Source of the DNA: CAZFYZ01 sp964523735
GTDB taxonomy: Bacteria > Armatimonadota > UBA5829
DNA: 64,000 bases
Assembly: GCA_964523735.1 (NCBI GenBank)
Contig: CAZFYZ010000004.1
Location: forward strand, 21,642-85,641
Reading direction: 5' to 3'
Position numbers and translations under genes: made by a program. Below the pieces are notes generated by a model, which worked only from the letters and a program-made list of their open reading frames with translations, searched no databases and was not told the DNA's origin. Below, piece by piece: positions 32,076 through 40,410 of the stretch; position 1 is the first letter of the stretch; every line of letters begins with the position of its first letter.

Positions 32076-32987
32076 ATGCGCAACATACTCATCGTTATGC
32101 TTCTGGCCATCTCGTGTGCGGCATCCGCCGAAGGAGAGAAGAAGGTGGAAGTCAGAAAGCCGATACTCTCGTGCGACACCTACAGCCTGCGTGACTACTT
32201 TAGCCAGGGCAAGCTGGACTACCTGACTGTGCCTGCCAAGCTTGCCGAACTCGGCATCAAGGGCATCACCTACAATGATATATGGATGAAGTCCTACGAC
32301 AAGTCTTACCTCGACTCCATCAAGAAAGCCTGCGCGGATGCCGGAGTCCAGATCACCGGGTTCATCTGCGAGGGCAACCTGGCGACTCTCGACGATGCGG
32401 CCTGGCGCAAGCAGATCGAGGAAGACGACACCAAGATGCAGGCAGCGGCTTACCTGGGTGCCCCCATCGTGCGACTTAACCTCGGCGGGCTCGGCGACGA
32501 GCAGAAAGACGACACCATCGGCGCCGACCGCTGTATCGAGGCTTTCAGGAGGCTGATGCCGCTTGCCAAGCGCCTGAACGTCAAGATGACCATCGAGAAC
32601 CACGGCGGAGTCAGCAAGAAAGCAGACACGATCATCAAGGTCATCAAGGGCAGCGACCCAGAGTGGGTGGGCTCGTGCCTGGACTTCGGCAACTGGCCCG
32701 ATGACGTCCGTTATACCGAATCCGCCAAGCTCGCCCCCTACGCCTACCACGTGCATGCCAAGACCCACAACTTCAACGCCGAGGGCGAGGACGTCAACAA
32801 GGACTACAAGCGCCTGCTGCAGCCTATGAAGGACGCCAAGTACAACCGCGCGGTTTCGATCGAGTATGAGGGCGGCGGGGACCAGATCGAGGGTGTCAAG
32901 AAGACCCGCGACCTTATTCTCAGGTACTGGCCCGAACTCGCCGCACCCGCGCCCCCGAAAGGACCTGAGCCCGCTGCGTCGAACTAG
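32076..32987 (+). CDS. Exported sugar phosphate isomerase/epimerase-like TIM-barrel protein
   Basis: 303 residues with a signal peptide (1-18, ISCAASAEG) followed by a xylose-isomerase-like barrel. Metal-ligand positions are recognisable as TIENHGG (Glu), CLDFGNW (Asp), YHVHAKT (His) and SIEYEGGG (Glu). Family members isomerise or epimerise free sugars or oxidised sugars. An exported version suggests action on sugars before uptake by the adjacent ABC transporter. ATG 32076 is preferred to the upstream TTG 32061 because GAGGAGAG precedes it and the signal peptide then starts cleanly. Confidence 0.85.
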   Translation: MRNILIVMLLAISCAASAEGEKKVEVRKPILSCDTYSLRDYFSQGKLDYLTVPAKLAELGIKGITYNDIWMKSYDKSYLDSIKKACADAGVQITGFICEGNLATLDDAAWRKQIEEDDTKMQAAAYLGAPIVRLNLGGLGDEQKDDTIGADRCIEAFRRLMPLAKRLNVKMTIENHGGVSKKADTIIKVIKGSDPEWVGSCLDFGNWPDDVRYTESAKLAPYAYHVHAKTHNFNAEGEDVNKDYKRLLQPMKDAKYNRAVSIEYEGGGDQIEGVKKTRDLILRYWPELAAPAPPKGPEPAASN

Positions 32988-32993
32988 CTATAT

Positions 32994-33899
32994 ATGGGTG
33001 GCATGAAGGACTGGGACCCGACGAAAAGACTGGTTTTCGGCGCAGGCATCTTCCTGTGCCTGTTCGGGGCGGCCTTCGGGTCTGTGTTTCTGTTCGTCGT
33101 GAGCCTTCTGGTGATTCTGGCTCCCTTCCTGATGACCAGCAGCGTAGAGCGCCAACGCAGGCTGCTCGACTACCGTCCTCCCGTCCGTGATGAGTTGACC
33201 GGCAACCCTCATCTTGCCGCGCCGACTACACCGCCCCAGCCCATAGTCCAGGACCAGGCGGGACAACCAGTCCCCGGACCCTCTACAGACCCCGACTGGG
33301 AGTTCTGCCCGCTATCTCCCTGGAAGTTCGAGCCCGGCCCGTTCGATGTTGTGCTGTTGTCCCCAGGACCGGGACAGGACAAGGTCGTTCGCTGGATCGC
33401 CGCCGCGTTCGGCATTACTCACGAGGCTGCCGCAGCGCTTGCCGCGAAGCGGATGAACGTAATCAAGACCGGCGTCTCGGGCGCCAACGCCGCACAGTTG
33501 GAGACGGCCCTCGAGCGCCTGGGAGCCAACGTGGACGTAGCAAAGCGGCATGTTGTCTCCCCCGAACCACAGATCGTCCAGGACCCATATCAGCCCGATC
33601 CCTCACAGCCGGTCACAGTCCAAAGTATCCCTGCGGCCTCAACGCCTGGCCACCGGCAGTACCAGACCGCTGCACATAAGTCCGCGCTTGTGGACCTGGT
33701 TCTGATCAGTGGCGGCGCGAAGCCGATCGAGGTCAGAAAGGCCCTGAAGCAGCACCTCGGGATGGAGCTTCTCGAGGCCTACAATGCTGTCGAGCATCCC
33801 CCGGCCGTCCTTAAGACCGCCATTAAGCGAACAGAGGCCGAGCGCCTCAAGACCGCTATCGAAACCGCGGGCGCAGAGCTTGAGCTGCGCCCCGCCTGA
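32994..33899 (+). CDS. Membrane-anchored protein with two ribosomal L7/L12 C-terminal-like domains
   Basis: 301 residues. Residues about 12-46 form one long or two short transmembrane helices. The rest is cytoplasmic or periplasmic with two domains. The first (about 116-183) reads FDVVLLSPGPGQDKVVRWIA...GVSGANAAQLETALERLGANV, and the second (about 234-300) reads VDLVLISGGAKPIEVRKALK...AIKRTEAERLKTAIETAGAEL. Both follow the bacterial L7/L12 C-terminal domain pattern (FDVxLxxxG.. , ..SKxxAExLKxxLExAGA) closely, the second best. A Pro-rich linker separates them. That domain binds translation factors in ribosomes; here it may be a general protein-binding module. The gene starts six bases after the isomerase stop. 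Function unknown. Confidence 0.75.
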   Translation: MGGMKDWDPTKRLVFGAGIFLCLFGAAFGSVFLFVVSLLVILAPFLMTSSVERQRRLLDYRPPVRDELTGNPHLAAPTTPPQPIVQDQAGQPVPGPSTDPDWEFCPLSPWKFEPGPFDVVLLSPGPGQDKVVRWIAAAFGITHEAAAALAAKRMNVIKTGVSGANAAQLETALERLGANVDVAKRHVVSPEPQIVQDPYQPDPSQPVTVQSIPAASTPGHRQYQTAAHKSALVDLVLISGGAKPIEVRKALKQHLGMELLEAYNAVEHPPAVLKTAIKRTEAERLKTAIETAGAELELRPA

Positions 33900-33919
33900 G
33901 ACTTGGTGTTGGTGCCGGT

Positions 33920-33949
33920 TTGCGCAGCCCGCCACAATCCTGGTATAAT
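33920..33949 (+). promoter_or_regulatory. Candidate promoter of the DUF6785-type gene
   Basis: TTGCGC (33920-33925), 18-base spacer, perfect TATAAT (33944-33949), 24 bases before the TTG start. Confidence 0.5.
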
Positions 33950-33973
33950 CGCACTCAGGGAGAGCGGCGAGTC

Positions 33974-35920
33974 TTGGACAAAAAATCACGGACCAGTAAC
34001 AGAGGGGTAACCTTTCGGGCAATCATCCTCGCCCTTTTCCTCATCCCCATCGACAATGTCTGGATCACCATCATCGAGGTCAGGTGGTACGGCCTCGACG
34101 GTACCTGCCTGCCCCTGTTCATCACGCCCATCTTCATCTTGTTTCTTCTGGCACTCGCTAACATTGGCGTTCGCCGGCTAAGACCCCAATCCGCTCTCAC
34201 CAAAGGCGAGCTGCTGACTGTATACATGATGATCGTCATGGGGGCGACTCTCGCCAGCCACGACCTGCTCCAGAACCTTTTCGGCGCGATTGGCCACCCT
34301 TACCACTACGCGGACGAAGTCAACAACTACCAAAACCTCTTCTTCCGGTACCTGCCCGACAGCCTTCTCGTCAAGGACAAGACTGCGCTGGATGGCTTCT
34401 ACCGCGGGGGCGTTTACCCGTGGACCTGGGATATCCTGAAACACTGGATCGGCCCACTGGCATGGTGGAGCGCCCTGCTGCTTGTCCTGATCTCGATGAT
34501 GATGTGCCTCAACATCATCATCCGCAAACGCTGGACTGAGCACGAGAAACTCACGTTCCCACTGATCCAACTCCCACTCGAGATGGCCTCCGAGCAGACG
34601 GTCAGGTTCTACGGCAACCCGCTCATGTGGGCCGGGTTCGCCCTCGCCTTCGGGATAGGTCTCCTCAACGGCCTTCACTGGCTATATCCTTCAGTGCCAT
34701 TCGTCGAGGGAGTCAAGCAGTACAACATCGGAGCATTTTTCACTCAGCCGCCGTGGAACGCCGTCCAGCGTGGCGGATTCCAGATCGCGGCCTATCCGTT
34801 TACCATCGGCCTGACCTACTTCATGCCCCTGGACCTGTCATTCTCCTGCTGGTTCTTCTACCTGGCGCGCAAGTTTGTACAGGTGATCGGCAGGATGATG
34901 GGCTGGGATACAGGTTCCGCGTCCGCATTCCCCTACTACGAATCCCAGTCCTCCGGCGCCTGGCTTGCGCTTGGAGCCGCGATCATTCTCGCCAGCAGGT
35001 CTTATCTCAAGGGCGTCTGGAAACAGGCCTGGCACGAACCCGGTGAGTCCCCGGAAGCCGCGGCCGAGTCGCGCCTCTACCGCCAGGCATTTGTGGGTCT
35101 GCTGATAGGAGCAATGCTGCTGCTCGCTTTCTCTCAATACATAGGGATGGCCGCCTGGGTCGCGATCATCTTCTTTGGGATCTACTTCGTACTCTCGATA
35201 GCAATGACGCGAGTCCGCGCGGAGCTTGGCACTCCTCACGAGATCTACTACGTCAATCCGCAGCAGATAATGCTCAATGTTTTCGGCTACAACATGCTCG
35301 GACCCGCTAACCTCACCATCCTCTCCACCATGTACTGGTTCAACCGCTGCTACCGAAGCCATCCGATGCCCAACCAGCTCGAGTCGCTCAAGATGGCCGA
35401 GGGCACGTCTGTCAAGCTTCGTCCTTTGATCTTCGCGCTGATGCTCGCCGTCGTCGTTGGTATGGTCAGCACCTACTACGCCAACCTGAATCTCTGCTAC
35501 CTGGACGGCGCCGAGGCCAAGTGCAGCGGCTTCAAGTGGTGGCTTGGAACAGAATCGTTCGACAAGCTCCGGGACTGGATGAACAACAGGCCGCGGCCCG
35601 AGCCCACCAAACTCATGTACATGGTCGTCGGCGCACTGATGGTAGCGGGGCTCACGACCATGCGAGGCGCCTTCGTCGGGTGGCCATTCCACCCCGCGGG
35701 TTACGCGCTCGCGGTAAGCTTCGCCATCGACTACTTCTGGTTTGCGATGCTCGTTAGCTGGCTCGTGAAGTTTATCATCATCCGCTATGGAGGCATGAAG
35801 CTCCACCACAAGCTGGTGCCATTCTTCCTGGGGCTGATTCTTGGCGACTTCTTCATCGGCTCCATCTGGGCCATCCTCGGTCCGCTCATGGGCCAGAGGA
35901 CCTACAGAATCTTCATCTGA
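33974..35920 (+). CDS. Large polytopic membrane protein, DUF6785/DUF6784 type
   Basis: 648 residues with about 12-14 membrane helices. The pattern matches an uncharacterised family common in Planctomycetota and Armatimonadota: NRGVTFRAIILALFLIPIDN, LRPQSALTKGELLTVYMM, NLFFRYLPDSLLVKDK, PLAWWSALLLVLISMMMCLN, IIRKRWTEHEKLTFPLIQLP, and later TRVRAELGTPHEIYYVNPQQ. No transport or catalytic motif is known for it; association with carbohydrate gene neighbourhoods suggests a transporter or secretion role. TTG 33974 is chosen because AGGGAGAG precedes it and the conserved region begins about 10 residues later. The DUF2961 enzyme gene follows. Confidence 0.78.
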   Translation: MDKKSRTSNRGVTFRAIILALFLIPIDNVWITIIEVRWYGLDGTCLPLFITPIFILFLLALANIGVRRLRPQSALTKGELLTVYMMIVMGATLASHDLLQNLFGAIGHPYHYADEVNNYQNLFFRYLPDSLLVKDKTALDGFYRGGVYPWTWDILKHWIGPLAWWSALLLVLISMMMCLNIIIRKRWTEHEKLTFPLIQLPLEMASEQTVRFYGNPLMWAGFALAFGIGLLNGLHWLYPSVPFVEGVKQYNIGAFFTQPPWNAVQRGGFQIAAYPFTIGLTYFMPLDLSFSCWFFYLARKFVQVIGRMMGWDTGSASAFPYYESQSSGAWLALGAAIILASRSYLKGVWKQAWHEPGESPEAAAESRLYRQAFVGLLIGAMLLLAFSQYIGMAAWVAIIFFGIYFVLSIAMTRVRAELGTPHEIYYVNPQQIMLNVFGYNMLGPANLTILSTMYWFNRCYRSHPMPNQLESLKMAEGTSVKLRPLIFALMLAVVVGMVSTYYANLNLCYLDGAEAKCSGFKWWLGTESFDKLRDWMNNRPRPEPTKLMYMVVGALMVAGLTTMRGAFVGWPFHPAGYALAVSFAIDYFWFAMLVSWLVKFIIIRYGGMKLHHKLVPFFLGLILGDFFIGSIWAILGPLMGQRTYRIFI

Positions 35921-36021
35921 CGCTGGCCCCGCAGAACGCCGCCGACCCACACCGCTGCCCATAGCCCTGCCCCCCTCCCTTGTGGTATCCTCTAGCTAAC
36001 GTCCATTTGGAGGTAATCTCG

Positions 36022-37524
36022 TTGTTCGGAACAGAAACAGTCGCATTCACACTGGCATTGATAATGATCGCAGCTGCGGCGCTGGCGATCGAACCCAATG
36101 GGCTTCTGGGCGGTCTTGCCAAGGCCAAAGACTTTGAAGCCCGCCGGAGTTCCAGCGAGAACCCGGTCGACCGAGACAACAACAATCATGATTACAAGCT
36201 GATCGAGCCCGGTGAAACTCTCACGATCGCCGATCTAGAAGGGCCCGGGCGAATCGTCCATCTATGGTTCACAATGGGCGCGAAAGAACCCCAGGTCGGC
36301 AAGAAAGCCGTCCTGCGCTGCTACTGGGACGGCGAGAAAGATCCCAGCGTCGAGTCCCCCATCAACGACTTCTTCTGCTCCGGCCACGCCATGGACGCCG
36401 AGGTGAACTCGCTCCCGATCCGAGTGACCGGCGACGGCAACGCTCGCAACTGCTGGTTCCCGATGCCCTTCCGCAAGTCCGCCAAGGTCACCATGACCAA
36501 CGACGGCAAGGAGCGACTGGTGCTCTACTACTACGTAGACTGGCAGAAACTCCCGAGCTTGCCCGAGGACGAGCTCTACTTCCACGCCAAGTACCGCCAG
36601 GAGTACCCCTGCATCCCGGGCCGCGACTACCTGTTCCTCGAGGCCGAGGGCCGAGGCCACTACGTTGGCTGCAACCTGTCAGTGCGCTTGCATGAAAAGC
36701 TCTGGTGGGGAGAGGGCGATGATCGCTTCTACATCGATGGCGACACGGAGCCGACAATCGCGGGCACGGGCTCTGAGGACTACTTCTGCGACGCCTACGG
36801 CCTCCGCCAGCGCGAGGGGCTCTTCTATGGCGTGCCGATCCTCGAGGACAACGAGGCCCCCTACGCCCGCACCACGGCCTATCGGTTCCACATACCGGAC
36901 CCCATCCCGTTCAAGAGGTCGCTCAAGTTCACAATCGAGCACAAGGCCTGGGTCGTGCTGCCGAGCGGCAAGTGGGACGGGTTCAGCGAGCGCTGGGACG
37001 ACTACTCCAGCGTCGCCTATTGGTATCAGACTGAGCCCCACAAAGAGTTCTTCAAGCTTCCGCCCGTCGAGGACCGGTTCTACAAGGACGACACGGTGGT
37101 CATCGAGGCCGAGGCTCTGCTCGACGCCGCCACCTCCGAGGGCGCGAAGCCGGAGAGGCAGGACGGTCATTGGAGCGGCGGCGCGCAGATCCTCTTCGCA
37201 CCCGACGGGCCCGATGCGTCTCTCACACTTGAGGTGCCCATCGAGAAGACCGGCGTCTACAGCCTCGGCATCGATCTGACCAAAGCCGATGACTACGGCA
37301 AGTACCGCATCCTCTTCGACGGCAAGGAGATCGCGACCACTAACCTCTACTCCGACGACCTCAGCTCCACAATGGTCACGACGGAGTTCCAGGAGATCAA
37401 GCAGGGAAAACACACCCTCACCTTCGAGTGCACAGGCAAGTCCAACGCGTCCAGGTCCTACTTCCTTGGCATAGACAAGATCGAACTGAGGCCGGAGCTT
37501 CCGAGACCCCAGAGAGAGGGATAA
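36022..37524 (+). CDS. DUF2961 glycoside hydrolase (GH172-like) with C-terminal beta domain
   Basis: 500 residues. A signal peptide or anchor (about 1-25) precedes a DUF2961 domain: SSENPVDRDNNNHDY, GPGRIVHLWFTM, RCYWDGEKDPSVESPINDFF, and the signature GEGDDRFYIDGDTEPTIAGT followed by GSEDYFCDAYG. GH172 enzymes cleave fructofuranosides or arabinofuranosides with these acidic residues. The last about 130 residues (VIEAEALLDAAT, YSLGIDLTKADDYGKYRILF) look like a carbohydrate-binding beta-sandwich. Start TTG 36022 has TGGAGGTAATCTC upstream; the longer frame from 35980 would put non-hydrophobic residues before the signal. It closes the sugar-use block and ends at a strong terminator. Confidence 0.87.
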   Translation: MFGTETVAFTLALIMIAAAALAIEPNGLLGGLAKAKDFEARRSSSENPVDRDNNNHDYKLIEPGETLTIADLEGPGRIVHLWFTMGAKEPQVGKKAVLRCYWDGEKDPSVESPINDFFCSGHAMDAEVNSLPIRVTGDGNARNCWFPMPFRKSAKVTMTNDGKERLVLYYYVDWQKLPSLPEDELYFHAKYRQEYPCIPGRDYLFLEAEGRGHYVGCNLSVRLHEKLWWGEGDDRFYIDGDTEPTIAGTGSEDYFCDAYGLRQREGLFYGVPILEDNEAPYARTTAYRFHIPDPIPFKRSLKFTIEHKAWVVLPSGKWDGFSERWDDYSSVAYWYQTEPHKEFFKLPPVEDRFYKDDTVVIEAEALLDAATSEGAKPERQDGHWSGGAQILFAPDGPDASLTLEVPIEKTGVYSLGIDLTKADDYGKYRILFDGKEIATTNLYSDDLSSTMVTTEFQEIKQGKHTLTFECTGKSNASRSYFLGIDKIELRPELPRPQREG

Positions 37525-37573
37525 CGATCCAGCGACTGAAGCTCAAGGCCGTGGACCAGTCTCACGTACGCAG

Positions 37574-37605
37574 CAAGGGCTCGCCTGGTACCTGGCGAGC
37601 CCTTG
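37574..37605. terminator. Bidirectional hairpin terminator
   Basis: Perfect 12-bp stem CAAGGGCTCGCC / GGCGAGCCCTTG with 8-base loop TGGTACCT. It lies between the convergent DUF2961 gene and the minus-strand zinc-ribbon gene; a moderately T-rich stretch follows on the plus strand. Confidence 0.75.
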
Positions 37606-37627
37606 AGTTCTCTTCGCTGTTTGGGAC

Positions 37628-37822
37628 CTACGCTGCTTTCTTCCTACGAGGTCCGGTGAATGATCTACGGATCGGCTCCTGGTCGATGCCAAGAGCGCCT
37701 TTTGGCGCCGTGTTGGTGCACTTCTGGCAGACCCAGTTAGCCAGGTCACGCAGGTGCTCCGGCACGTGGGTTATCTCGTTACCACATCTGCAACGCATCG
37801 CGTCTGCCTCTTTCTCTGCCAT
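37628..37822 (-). CDS. Small zinc-ribbon-like protein (64 residues)
   Basis: MRCRCGNEITHVPEHLRDLANWVCQKCTN contains two knuckles, CxC near residue 11 and CxxC near 32, which would bind one zinc. The tail is basic (RRSFTGPRRKKAA), suggesting nucleic-acid contact. It runs 64 residues from ATG 37820-37822; the upstream Shine-Dalgarno is weak, and a start at the internal Met9 is possible. It converges with the DUF2961 gene across the shared terminator. Family not recognised by name. Confidence 0.6.
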   Translation of the reverse strand: MAEKEADAMRCRCGNEITHVPEHLRDLANWVCQKCTNTAPKGALGIDQEPIRRSFTGPRRKKAA

Positions 37823-38080
37823 GGCAGGTCCCGACTCGAATCCGGAAACCCAAGCCGCCCGCTGCAGTTAGTTGTTCTACTCGTTACTTGCCATTCTTAG
37901 CTAGCTTGCAAGCACATCCGTAATGTATATACCCCGTGATGTGCCCTATCTAATATACGATTGGGGGCAGATCTTGTGTTCTGGCAAATGTACGGGGACC
38001 ATCCGATTGAGCTTTGCGATGCAGGTCTGCCGCAGCGACGCCACGGCAGACATCGGACTGATAGCAGGGCAGCAGATCCA

Positions 38081-38665
38081 CTACGACCGGCGCAACTTAA
38101 GAGTACCGGCCGCGGCAGAGAGCGCACAGAGTAATGAGATCAGGGCCGACGGTTCGGGAACGACCGTCGCGGTGAATGTTGAGTTGATGCCGTCTTGATC
38201 ATTGAAGATCAGAACACCACCTGACGTGGTGACGGGATCGAATCTGCTCCATTGAAGGAGCGTGGCTTGTGTCGTACTCACTGGCCCTACGGAGCTCAGC
38301 ATGTTCCAAGTGGCCATACCGGGCACGCTGAAGAGATCGAACAAGTCGGGACCTAATCTGGCAAAACCAACGGCAGAGATCTCATTGCTGCAGAAGACAC
38401 GCGTGCTGCTTAAGATGTCGTATGTGCCCAGGGCGCCAATCGTGATCTCTGCTGATTGGCTGTTGATCGACCAAACGCTGTCCTCGCCGTGCCTCTGGCT
38501 GGTGTCTGCTACGGTCTTGATGGTGAATGCCTCGTTGGCAAATGGCATTCCGCCTAGCGTGCCGCTGCCTCTCCCAGTAAATGTACAGGTGATCGGGTTT
38601 GCCAGCGCGGCGGACGCCGCCACTAACAAGATGCTGACCGCTAGACCAAAGCATATCCTCTTCAA
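38081..38665 (-). CDS. PEP-CTERM sorted exported protein
   Basis: 194 residues from TTG 38663-38665, which has AAGGAGG upstream. An N-terminal signal peptide (AVSILLVAASAALANP) begins the product. The C-terminus has the tripartite sorting signal VVPEPSALISL, a hydrophobic helix and the Arg-rich end LKLRRS recognised by an exosortase. The middle is a beta-rich secreted domain (TCTFTGRGSGTLGG, SAEITIGALGTYDI). Such proteins are attached to or released from the cell surface with exopolysaccharide. No exosortase gene is present here. The 37823-38080 stretch downstream holds only a weak hairpin (38025-38051). Confidence 0.85.
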   Translation of the reverse strand: MKRICFGLAVSILLVAASAALANPITCTFTGRGSGTLGGMPFANEAFTIKTVADTSQRHGEDSVWSINSQSAEITIGALGTYDILSSTRVFCSNEISAVGFARLGPDLFDLFSVPGMATWNMLSSVGPVSTTQATLLQWSRFDPVTTSGGVLIFNDQDGINSTFTATVVPEPSALISLLCALSAAAGTLKLRRS

Positions 38666-38853
38666 GTTTCCAGTCCTCCTTCCGAATAAGCAAACCATCT
38701 CTTGATGCTCAGGCTTCCCTCGGCGGGCCTTATGTTGGAGCACAAGCCACGCCACCATGAAAGCTTCCGCTCTTACAGTCATACATAAGACGGCCCGAGG
38801 CGTCGCGGATGTGACGGAAAGATCGGGTTGTTTTTCGGAGAGACTGGGAACTG

Positions 38854-39135
38854 CTAGAATTCTTGCTTGTGGTCGCGAGTCACGAGATTGTGCACTGCTT
38901 CGCGTGGGTCCTTGGATTAGAAGAGGATCGCGTGGATCTGTTCTGTGACGGGCATGTAGATGTCGAGTCTCTTGCTGAGCAGGTATGCGGCTTTGCAGGT
39001 GGGCATGCCCTCAGCGACTTGACCGAGAGAGGCGAGGCCTTCTTCGACCGATCTGCCCTCACCCAGCGCAGAACCGAGACGGAGGTTGCGTGAAAGGCGG
39101 CTGGCGCAGGCAGCCATGAAGAGCGTATGGCGCAA
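38854..39135 (-). pseudogene. gpsA remnant: C-terminal part of NAD(P)H glycerol-3-phosphate dehydrogenase
   Basis: The minus strand reads ACASRLSRNLRLGSALGEGR, SVEEGLASLGQVAEGMPTCK, AAYLLSKRLDIYMPVTEQIH and AILF, then TAA, then SKDPREAVHNLV and a second stop (38854-38856). This is the conserved GpsA C-terminal region, whose last helix normally continues ...ILYxxKDPREAV without interruption. The N-terminal two thirds, including the Rossmann domain, are absent. A nonsense codon and missing 5' part make it a decayed fragment. The surrounding intervals 38666-38853 and 39136-39335 contain no other supportable gene. Confidence 0.75.
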
Positions 39136-39335
39136 GCAGTCTCCCTCATTAACCCCTTGCTTGGTCCAGCTTCCAAGGGCGACTCTACCTCTTGATGTAG
39201 AAGAACATCATCGACTCGCCCGTCTGCTCACCTACAGCCCCCGCCTGGTCCGTGTGCGCATCTCTTAGCCATGGGTACGTACATATGGGAACATCCATTC
39301 GCTTGCGAATATCGCACGGAGGGAGGCGACAAGAG

Positions 39336-39563
39336 TTGCCACACATTCATGCACAACCACGGCCCAGGAGGTCCCCAGTCGGCAGGATCCTTCTAGCCAT
39401 CATTCTGATAGCTATTCTGGCATTGCTCGCTTGGTACTTCCTGGCTGGCCCGGGCAGGTCGCTCGTTGAGGCCTCTGGGGTAAGCAACGATCCATCTTTG
39501 CTGCCGGAGATGCCGGCAGCCGGTTATACACATGTCATTCAGCAATCGATCCTACAGGAGTAA
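39336..39563 (+). CDS. Small single-pass membrane protein
   Basis: 75 residues from TTG 39336, which has GGGAGG at correct spacing. A basic N-terminus (PRPRRSPVGR) is followed by a helix (RILLAIILIAILALLAWYFL, about 15-36) and a 38-residue outer tail, so N-in/C-out topology is expected. The stop is five bases from the start of the PRC-barrel gene, so the two are co-transcribed. No family recognised. Longer open frames upstream lack a ribosome-binding site. Confidence 0.6.
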   Translation: MPHIHAQPRPRRSPVGRILLAIILIAILALLAWYFLAGPGRSLVEASGVSNDPSLLPEMPAAGYTHVIQQSILQE

Positions 39564-39567
39564 TCAT

Positions 39568-40293
39568 ATGATAGGCAAAGAGAGTCAACATCACGGACAG
39601 GAGCATAGCGACATGGCGCCTCTCCGAGAGCTTCGCGATTGGCAAGTTGCCGAGGGTGATCCTGATATCCGTGGATGGGAAGTCGTTGATACTGAAGAGC
39701 ACAAAGTCGGTCAAATAGAGGACTTGATAATAGACAGGCGAACAGGCGAAGCCTCTTTTGCGCAGATAGGCTACGGAGGCAACCTGGGAATCGGTGAGAA
39801 GCACACCCTGATTCCCATCGACGAGTTGAGGCTGGACCCGGGCGCGAAGCGTGTGATTTCTCGCTATCCTCTGGACTCCATGCGATCAGCGCCGGAGTTC
39901 CGCGAAGACACTCGCGATTTCGGTTCTTTTAGCGGCTTCTGGGCCGGTCTGGCCGCAGCGGGAGTGGGCAGACCGCGCGAGCCCGTTGAGCGCGAAGAAC
40001 AGCGGGGAGGGTTCGTGCAACGCTTCGTCCAGAGGATGGAAGGCGGGCGTGAACCTGAGCATCCGGTTGAGGCTACCGCCCCGGTCGAGCGGGAAGGCGA
40101 ATTCGTGAAGAGGGTACGTGTTCACCTCGCGCACCGCCTCAGGGGTGGGGATGAGACACCACTCAGTGAAGGCGATGTCATTGAGATCCCCGTGACGCAG
40201 CGCGGCGAGAGCCGGAGGAGTGTGATTGACGAGATCGTGATCCGACTGGAGGCCCTCGAAGAGGATGAGGAGCCGCACAGAAGAGCCGCGTGA
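39568..40293 (+). CDS. PRC-barrel domain protein
   Basis: 241 residues, cytoplasmic. Residues about 20-100 form a PRC barrel (DIRGWEVVDTEEHKVGQIED, LIIDRRTGEASFAQIGYGG, KHTLIPIDELRLDPGAKRVI), the small beta-barrel shared with photosynthetic reaction-centre H subunits and RimM. A Phe/Gly-rich linker (FGSFSGFWAGLAAAGVG) and a second region with SEGDVIEIPVTQRG and IDEIVIRLEALE follow; this latter part resembles the stress-linked C-terminal domains of PRC proteins. ATG 39568 has CAGGAG upstream. Role unknown, perhaps envelope or general stress, with the small membrane protein as partner. Confidence 0.78.
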   Translation: MIGKESQHHGQEHSDMAPLRELRDWQVAEGDPDIRGWEVVDTEEHKVGQIEDLIIDRRTGEASFAQIGYGGNLGIGEKHTLIPIDELRLDPGAKRVISRYPLDSMRSAPEFREDTRDFGSFSGFWAGLAAAGVGRPREPVEREEQRGGFVQRFVQRMEGGREPEHPVEATAPVEREGEFVKRVRVHLAHRLRGGDETPLSEGDVIEIPVTQRGESRRSVIDEIVIRLEALEEDEEPHRRAA

Positions 40294-40337
40294 TCACGGG
40301 CTTGTGCATCTACGAGATAGAGGCTGTTGCCATGTAG

Positions 40338-40390
40338 CTGTAGCGGGCGTCTCTGTCGCCCTTGGGAGGCGTCGGAGACGCCTGCTACAG
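40338..40390. repeat. Family-A repeat
   Basis: One unit: CTGTAGCGGGCGTCTCTGTC, then GGCGTCGGAGACGCCTGCTA, between the ends of the PRC-barrel gene and rdgB. It folds as a hairpin and may end transcription from both sides. Confidence 0.85.
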
Positions 40391-40410
40391 TGACAATGCC
40401 TGTTGCTGCT

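Noticed and set aside
39185..39298. 37-codon minus-strand frame ending GESMMFFYIKR
   Set aside because: Composition looks protein-like, but there is no Shine-Dalgarno sequence, no recognisable homology and it faces the promoter region of the 39336 gene; it may be a gene-end remnant but cannot be supported.
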